Assembly: GCF_000002235.5 (NCBI RefSeq)
Contig: NW_022145606.1
Location: 24,428,095 to 24,492,094 of the forward strand
Length of the DNA stretch: 64,000 nt
Reading direction: 5' to 3'
Origin: Strongylocentrotus purpuratus
Taxonomy: Eukaryota; Echinodermata; Echinoidea; Camarodonta; Strongylocentrotidae
Shown here: positions 48,501 through 57,500 of the stretch, in pieces
Position numbering within the stretch: position 1 is the first letter of the stretch
How the letters are laid out: each line of letters begins with the position of its first letter
Made by a program: the position numbers and the translations under genes
Notes under the pieces: generated by a model
Database searches by the model: none
Told to the model about the DNA's origin: nothing
What the model saw: the letters and a program-made list of their open reading frames with translations, nothing else

Positions 48501-51500
48501 ATGTATTGTTAATTGTGTATTTTTTGTTTTTTGGGGGGAAGGGGAGGGTTAGGGTGGGATATGAAAAGTGAACGTATAATTTCTTGTGATACTAGCTGTA
48601 AAACTAAAAGAAATATCAAATTAAGCATATTTGTTGGCCCAAATAATGTATTTATTTTCCATATCATCATATCACATCATATCATATAATTTGCACCCCT
48701 CGGTAGAACAGTTACGCTGTAATGCCATAACAGAAGAGAAGAGACCTATTCAGCTGTACCATTTACCCAAGTATTATTTTATGTTATTACATTCATTTAT
48801 ATGTTGTTGATTGTTTTTATAACGGAACAAAATCTATTTAAATCATCATCATGAAGGACACCATGTCATTTGTGTGTCTTTTTTCGGAAAAAACAAGTTT
48901 GTTATAATGGTCACTTACACAACAAATATACATATATAAACTTGTAATGCTAGCTGTAAAATAATAATTGTTCAAATTTATTGTTTTGTTCATATCATGA
49001 TCATATTGTATAATACTCATCATATTACATTTGTGAGTGCGCTCTATAAACTTCCACATTCCTTGACAGATTTCTTTCAAATTTTGTATGGAGGTGTATA
49101 TTGGCTGTCATCTTGGGAGACATTTTGACAATAACATTTTATTTCCGGGGGTCCTATTTTCTTAGACATTTAGTAGATTGTTTCTGATATGTGATACGTA
49201 TGTAGGTGATATGACTGCCACGCTAAAATTTACCATTTACGTGTTAATTACACAAATAGCATAATTTTGGTAAACAAGTGATGATGGTCAGTAGGAATTT
49301 ACATAATCCTGCTAGTATTTTAGGCTACTTTTGAGAAAGTAATGCAATCGTTGTATAATTTAACTACTTGATTAATAAATCAATTGTGAATCGTATAACA
49401 TCCCAAACATAAATTACGGTTCTAAAACAGCCCATATTCTAAAATAATTGTGTTTTAAGAAGCGACTGGGTTTTCATGTAGAGGACTGTTAAACAAAGTT
49501 TGGACACGCATAAACACACACACACACATATTCATATATATAGTTTGAAGAAGGTAGTGATGTAGTGAACATTTAATGATCTTAATCGCTAAAAGAATGT
49601 GATTGGAACGTAATGTTAGTCGTACGCCTCATATTCCATGCATGCACAACTAACAAGATAGCAAAAATTGAAGGGCACATTCAATTCTCTGTTCTTTGTC
49701 CAATACAAATCATGTTAGCATTACGTAATATATATGTCGCGACATGTTGGCTCATTTCAAAATGTGAATTACCTGGCAATTGAAATTGCCTTATGTTAAT
49801 TTGCCAGTAGGTGACATCGTGTTAACTCTCAACATTATGACGATGGACACACAGGTACAACAGAAGAAGAAAAAAAGGAGTTGAAATAATACAGAAATTA
49901 AGTGGCATCATCAAAGAAGGATTCTCCCCCCCCCCCTAGCCTATCCGATATGCGTCGGGCTTTACAAGTATTCTAATCGCGTTTATTTGGAGAGTGACAT
50001 CGGCGCGGGCGTCAGCCCGAGCGCCTATCATCACTGGTGTATGCGAAAAGTTTTGTTTTCTTTTATGTACCATGTTTCGTTCGTAGAAAATCTACGAACC
50101 CCCTGCAAAGCTCTTTCATGAATATTTATGTGGCTTGGACCAAAATGAGCCAAATGGGCGATGGGGAACCTGGAGATGATATGTGATTGGTTGAATCAAA
50201 GTGATCGATCACCAAATAAGGCTAGTCTTATGAATCATGCATGAGAATACGCTCGTCACACATACGATACACATATATGAATAATGAAGAGTTGACCAGT
50301 GATGATAGGCGCTCGGGCTGACGCCCGCGCCGATGCCAGTCTCCATAACGCGATTAGTACACTTGCCATTTAGCCCGACGCCTATCGGATAGGCCCCCCC
50401 CCCCAACAAACAAAAAATGTAATGAGAGTAATTACAATAATGATAATAATAATAAAAATGGTTATGATTTAAAAAAAATGCATGTTGATCGCTAGCGAAA
50501 AACTCAAATACGAACTAGACCTGCAATCGTGGAAAAACGATATGCGTGCAATGACGGGCGATGTGGCACTAACGGTCGTCTATACTAACATAATCATAAA
50601 CAGTATAATATGGTGTCTAAAATGCCCCCATGAGAAATTATAAAAAACATTTCAAGAAAAATAAAGATCGTTCTGGGGGCCAAAAGCGTGAACCCGATTT
50701 GCGCCATAGACAATGCGTTTAATGCATGGGCTTAAAAAATACAGGATCTGTATTATGACAGGACTTAAAAAAAAAAAAAAAATCTCTCTTTATTTATGTC
50801 TCTTTATTTGGCCGTGTTTGGTATGATTGGAAAGAGAATTTCATGGTTGTTATTGTTAACTACTCTTTTTTTTTCTATGATAATCCTATCGAAACACGTG
50901 ATGAAAAAAAAGATTAATAGGACAAAATGGCGTCTTAAATAACCCCTTTGACTAATTTGAAAAATTCGGCTTCGAGGTGCCCTTGGTATAGCAACTCGGA
51001 ATGTCACTGACAATTTTCTATGGAAAAAGAGAACGTTTAGAGGCAAAAAGCAGTCTGAAAAAATGACGTAATAGCCGATACGTGTTATATTCGGGCGGAA
51101 ATTCGGCGGAAGTCGTATAGTGACCCTTGTTCAAATGCGATTTACTCACAATTTTCTGCGTGAACATATACCATACTTTGTATCATTCAAAAGGGCACTT
51201 CATTGTGGTCAGTTTGACACCATTGTTTTTTGCGCGCAATGTATTGCATGCATCAGACGCGCTATTACGTAATGCATAGTAAATTCATCGATTTTGGCGA
51301 TAACTTTGCGCTGACGTCATTAAAATTTACCAAACTTAGCAGACAGTTGTCACGTATATGGATACATATGTCTGCTAAGTTTCGTTGACGTAGGTATCAC
51401 TATAAACATGAAGGACAAAGAAAGCAGACAAAATATACAGTTCCTCATTCTACCCTTGGTAGACAAAAGGAACATCCTTTCACTGCTATTATGTAACAAT

Positions 51501-54500
51501 GTGTAGAACAGGTGAATATGCATGTGACACCTGTTCTACAGATTTTTACATAGTAGCAGTGAAGGGATGTTCCTTTGTCTACCATAGCAATTGTTGAGGG
51601 TAGAATGAGGAACTGTATATTTTGTCCGCTTTCTTTGTCCGTCATATTCATAGTGTATACGGATCGTATATTTAGAGCAAGTTGAAGTTATTTCTCAATT
51701 TTCTTAAAAACTGCATATTTGGAGGGCAATTTTCTCAAATTTGGTCACTGTTAGGGCATATAATTTTGTATATAACTGGAAAGGGCATATCTTCAAGTAT
51801 CTAAATCCAAAAAAAGGTACGGGTCTGCCACGCCATAATGGAGATACGGCCACAGAAAGAAAGCCAATTCCCAGAACTTAAGAGGGCGCTTTTTATGTTT
51901 TGCATAGTCATTGGAGCGTGAAATTTGACATGGATATGTGGAATTATGAGATAAAGATACTGTAAGATTTAAATACAAAACGGAATGAGAAAAATTTTAG
52001 GGGTCCATTTTTCAAGAATTTTCAAGATTTTTGACGGAGTCGGTTTCAGATTTAAATTTTGAGTACGAAGATGGCATTTTAAAAGTCAAATTATACGTCG
52101 CAGGTAAAAGAACATCTCTTAGACAATCTAGAGGAGTTTGTTAGAAGTTTGTAGGATCTAGGATAGTGAAGATAGGAAGGAAGAAAGAAAGACATTAAAA
52201 TGGACCAGAAATGGACAAAATGGCGCCTGGACGGTTACGCATGAGTGATTTCAGATAACGATGAGATGTTAGAGAGTATGCCTATGAAATTTGAAGGAAA
52301 AGGACATGAGGAAAGCACCTAACTAGGAATAACAAGCACTATGTGCAAAACGAATGCGATTTCCTGACGATAAGGAAAACGAGGAAAAGGAGAATATTAA
52401 TGGGGCAGAATGTGAACGAAAACAAGGCAATGACCATATTCGTCATTGCAATAATAAATTGAAATAGCAAGGCTTCACACATTTAAGGTGAAGGTATGTT
52501 TAACTAAATTGTCTTTTCAATTTCAAAGAAAGCAGGATCATGCAAGCAATAACATGAACATAAAGAATTTAAATATTTAAAATGTTATCACAATTTTCAC
52601 ATTCTTACAATCAGAAACAGCCAAGACATCACCGGGAAGAAAAGGTGCAGCAGCAGCCGATGAAGTTTCTACTTCTAAAGCCAGGTTAGAATTGTTTCCT
52701 AATCGCTAATGCAGATAAAGGCAAATCAATGTTGATACAAATATTATTGATGGGATAATTCATATCTTACATAATAATATTCCGATATCGTTCTTGTATA
52801 ATTATCTAGTACAAGCCAGCATAGATCAACATTTAAAAGCGAGAATTGTCATTAACTCTTTATGCGCCACTTAAAAACCCCCCCTGTGCCACATTCTTTT
52901 AGGGTCACACATTTCGAGGGAATCTTTATTGACTCTGCTGAATCAAGAGGCTATAACTCTTCACTGGATGATCATGATGAAAAATATTGTGCAGCAAAGT
53001 TGTAGACCGGAAAACGTGCTTTTCGATGAACCGTCATTTGTTATATTTTGAATTATCATTTTTATAATAATCATAATTATATAATGTTTAATTTTTCTTA
53101 TTTACGGCAGTTTTTTATCCCTCTAGAATTTCTTATTTAGCAATGATAAGACATCTTCAAATCGAATCTATTAGAAAGGTGGACTTCTTACCTTTCTTTA
53201 CATACCTTGCTCAAGTATTCTAACAATTCAGAAGGTTAGTATTTAGGTTGTTGAAGAAAAGAAGTTCAATAGGGAGAGACTTGAAAGTACCCCGCTCAGC
53301 CACCCTTGACAATGGGCTAATCTGCCCATTGAAATCCCTATTACCCCAGGTTATTGTCAATGTCCGGTTTAGCGGGGCATGAAAAGGGACGTCGTGGGGA
53401 TGTTTTTCTTTGTTGTGCCATGATAAGTCAATAAGAAATAAGAGAATGTTATTGATTTTGCCCACTGGTATGAGCATGTAAAAATGGTATAGGCATAATA
53501 TATTATATGTGATATACATGACATAATCAGCATCTTATTGAAATGTCTCATTATGAATGTTCACCGCATCTGTTCTCTCACCTTCTTTACCCCTCAATAA
53601 AATTGATTTCAAGTACATTTATCACAGCCATAGATATACAAAGAAAGAATGAATCAATCTTAAAATATAAACTATATTGCATTGTTTTCCATTTACTTTA
53701 TTGTGAGAGAGCTTATTATCAGAAATGATTGACGAGTGGAGTATGCAATGAATAAAATATGGAGAACGGACGTGAGAGACATTATGAGAGAGAAATAGTG
53801 ATATGAAATGAAAGGACTTTACTGTGAATAAAGATTATAAGAGAAAGAGATAAAGATGACGGCAAGACAGGATACATATTGATACGAAAATAACAATAAT
53901 AATGAGATAGAGATGACGGAAAGAAAGAGAGTAAACACTGATAGCATAAGAATGAATAAAGATAATAAGAGAAAGATATAGAGATGACGGCAAGACATAG
54001 GGTACATATAGATAGGAAAATGATAATAATAAAAAGATAGAGATGACGGAAAGAAAGAGAGTAAACACTGATAGCACAAGAATGAATAAAGATAATAAGA
54101 GAAATATATAGAGATGACGGCAAGACATAGGATACATATTGATAGGAAAATAATAATAATAATAAGATAGAGATGACGGCAAGAAAGAGAGTAAACACTG
54201 ATAGCATAAGAATGAATAAAGATAATAAGAGAAAGATATACAGATGACGGCAAGACATAGGGTACATATAGATAGGAAAATGATAATAATAATAAGATAG
54301 AGATGACGGCAAGAAAGAGAGTAAACACTGATAGCATAAGAATGAATAAAGATAATAAGAGAAAGATATAGAGATGACGGCAAGACATAGGGTACATAAT
54401 TATAGATAGGAAAATGATAATAATAATAAGATAGAGATGACGGAAAGAAAGAGAGTAAACACTGATAGCATAAGAATGAATAAAGATAATAAGAGAAAGA

Positions 54501-57500
54501 TATAGAGATGACGGCAAGACATAGGGTACATATAGATAGGAAAATGATAATAATAATGAGATAGAGATGACGGCAAGAAAGAGAGTATTACACTCATAGC
54601 ATAATAATGAATAAAGATAATAAGAAAAAGATATACAGATGACGGCAAGACATAGGGTACATATAGATAGGAAAATGATAATAATAATAAGATAGAGATG
54701 ACGGAAAGAAAGAGAGTAAACACTGATAGCATAAGAATGAATAAAGATAATAAAAGAAAGATATAAAGATGACGGCAAGACAGGATACATCTTTCTTTCA
54801 TTAGTTTTATTCATTCTTATTCTATCACTGTCTACTCTCTTTCTTGCTGTCATCTCTAGCTCTTTCATTAATTTTTATTCATTCTTATTCTATCAGTCTA
54901 CTCTCTTTCTTGCTGTCATCTCTATCTCTTTCTTTCATTATTTTTATTCATTCTTATTCTATCACTGTCTACTCTCTTTCTTGCTGTCATCTCTATCTCC
55001 TTCTTTCATTTTTTTTTTATTCATTCTTATTCTATCAGTCTACTCTCTTTCTTGCTGTCATCTCTAGCTCTTTCATTAATTTTTATTCATTCTTATTCTA
55101 TCAGTCTACTCTCAGGGAACACTTTTATCACTAGAGTCTTCGTCACTGCTCGATTCGTCGGAATCAGAGTCCATGCTCCATGCTTCCATAGTAACAAGAT
55201 CTCGAGCCTCCTCTACACTAAACACACGTTGACGTTTTCCAGCAGGTGCCATCGTAACATCAGTAAAAAAAATCCAAAGAAAACCGCTAAATACACGGTA
55301 ATTTCGAATGTAACACTATGAAGAAAAACAGTTTACCGGAAAGTGTGCGATGTATACAATGTAAACAATAGTAAACGCAACGCGTGGCTACACACTGCGA
55401 GCGGTATTATGAATGTCTAATTGACTCGTATACATCTGTGCAAAAATGCGAAGTTGGCACGCCTACGTCCGTGCAAATCGGCGAACAAAGCAAACAAAGA
55501 GTTAAACAGGAGTTGTTTAAAAACATATTTTTACAATGATATTTACGGTAAATGTAAACGTAAATATTCGCAAAGTAAAATATTTCTTTTTTGAAGTTTG
55601 TAAGTACAGGGTAAATGGGATTATAGCTTGCAAGATACGTCACAGAGTTTCCAATTTGTGTTTGATTAATTGAACATTCCGAAATGTAAAACTTTTTTTT
55701 AATGGGTTTCTGCTCAAACTTTCACTGACCGATTCCTCTCAGTTATCTGTTTTTTTACAACCAAATTAATATCAGAGTAGACTTCCCATTTAACCGAAGG
55801 AAAAAAAAAAATAAATAATACGATTTGAAAGAATTTGACGAAATTACGTCCTCCATTGCCAGACGTACGTGCACTGGCGTAATGACGGCGTCATCCAAAA
55901 TGGGGGGGGGGGGGGGGGGGGGGGCACCAACAAAGGAAGGCTCTTTTGGGGAAAAGGGGCACCTACAAATGAAAACTTAAAAGGGAAAACAACAACTTTT
56001 TTAAACATTGGTAATATACCCCTACAGCGTCCTGATTGTGTCTACACTAACAAGGATAATAAATATTGTGTTTCTTTCTTTACGTGGTTTCAAAATACTG
56101 CTTACAGATACTATGTCCCTTTTGCAGCCAACGTCAAATTCCGTAGAACTTTGCAGGAATTATGAATATGTCATGTATGTCCTATCTCTGAAATTTAAAC
56201 GTTCGCAGTGTGCTAATATTAAAATTATGCAATGAAACCCGTTTACTTGCTAGACTTCCCTGCCAGACACTATTGAGTGACTGACTGGCTTTTTTCTTCT
56301 TTGGTAATAACATTCATATAATGAGCTGTAAAGAGTACATGAGCATTTGTCTACATTAATAACCCACTTCTTGTAATGGTCAAAATTAAACTGTCTATTG
56401 ATTGAATCTTTGCGCAGCACAAAACGTACGACTATTTGGTACAATGGTCCGAAAATCAGACTATTACTTACTGTCTTTGTAGCACGGTAGATTCGACAAC
56501 TAATCGTTATTTTCCCACTTAAAGACATTTTCAAGCCCCCCTTTTTTTGTTGGGGGGGGGGGGGATTCTAAATTAGTATTATCTTTCAAATGCCGTTAGA
56601 ATTTAACCTTTTCCTTTGTTTGGCCTGCAAATGGAACACAGTACCTTTAATTAAGCAACATACTTTGCAGTTGGGTGTGGTGGTCTTTGTATTAATTTTC
56701 GAGCGAGCGAGCATTAAAGTAAAGATTTGTGAGGTCCCAGTGCGAAAAATTACATTTAACAAGAAGACACAAAACAAACCCTGATGAGTATTAGGCAAAA
56801 ACTAATGCAGACAGACTGAAAAGTGCTTTTATAAGTAACATATTTATAACATCTATAAATGCGAGCGAGCTCGAGGGAAAATTAAAGGAAAAGGGGCTCT
56901 TATTTGCATTAAATTACGGGTGCATACTTGTTCGCGCTGCGTCTAAACAGCTTTAATCTCCGGATTCATGTTTCTTGCTTTAGTCTCCCGCACATTTTGA
57001 TACTCAAATGTTGGCAATTGTTCATAAAGAATGCATATTACATAATAAAAAAATAAATCAAACAAAAATCAAAGCATAATATTAAAGAAAAACAATTGCT
57101 GTCATGATGTTTATTATACCTGATTAGATGGTAAGAACACTTACTCAAAGTATGGGATATGTATTTATATTTATTTATTTAGATAGTTAGATAGTTTAAC
57201 TATGTAGTAGGTGTATTAAAACATGTGAAAGGTCCAATTCATCAGCATGTCGATATATCATACAACATTCAATTACCGCCCCCCCCCCCTCTCCCTCCTC
57301 CCTTTCGCAGAATTTCAACTTGATATATTTTTGTTATTGAGCACATTGCACTGATTGGAAACAAATTGAAGACAATTGTTATATTCATTCAACAACCACA
57401 ACGTGTGGTAATAATGAACTTAAGGTTGATGAAATTGTTTTGGTCATTGAAATAATTATGAGATCTAATAACTAATAACAATACTGTATCTAACGTAGAT

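Larger units (their letters stand above)
47720..52614 (+). other. Intron 15 of ROCO gene
   Basis: Holds GA and GAT microsatellites (48148-48201), a diverged direct duplication (48300-49060), a foldback element (49939-50394) and a perfect-looking palindrome (51393-51660). From 51830 to 52000 a sequence shared with 29400-29545 appears. No exon is recognised. Confidence 0.55.

Noticed and set aside
53819..54868. 349-codon membrane-like protein
   Set aside because: A translation of the tandem array; all three minus-strand frames are open, which is expected from the unit composition.
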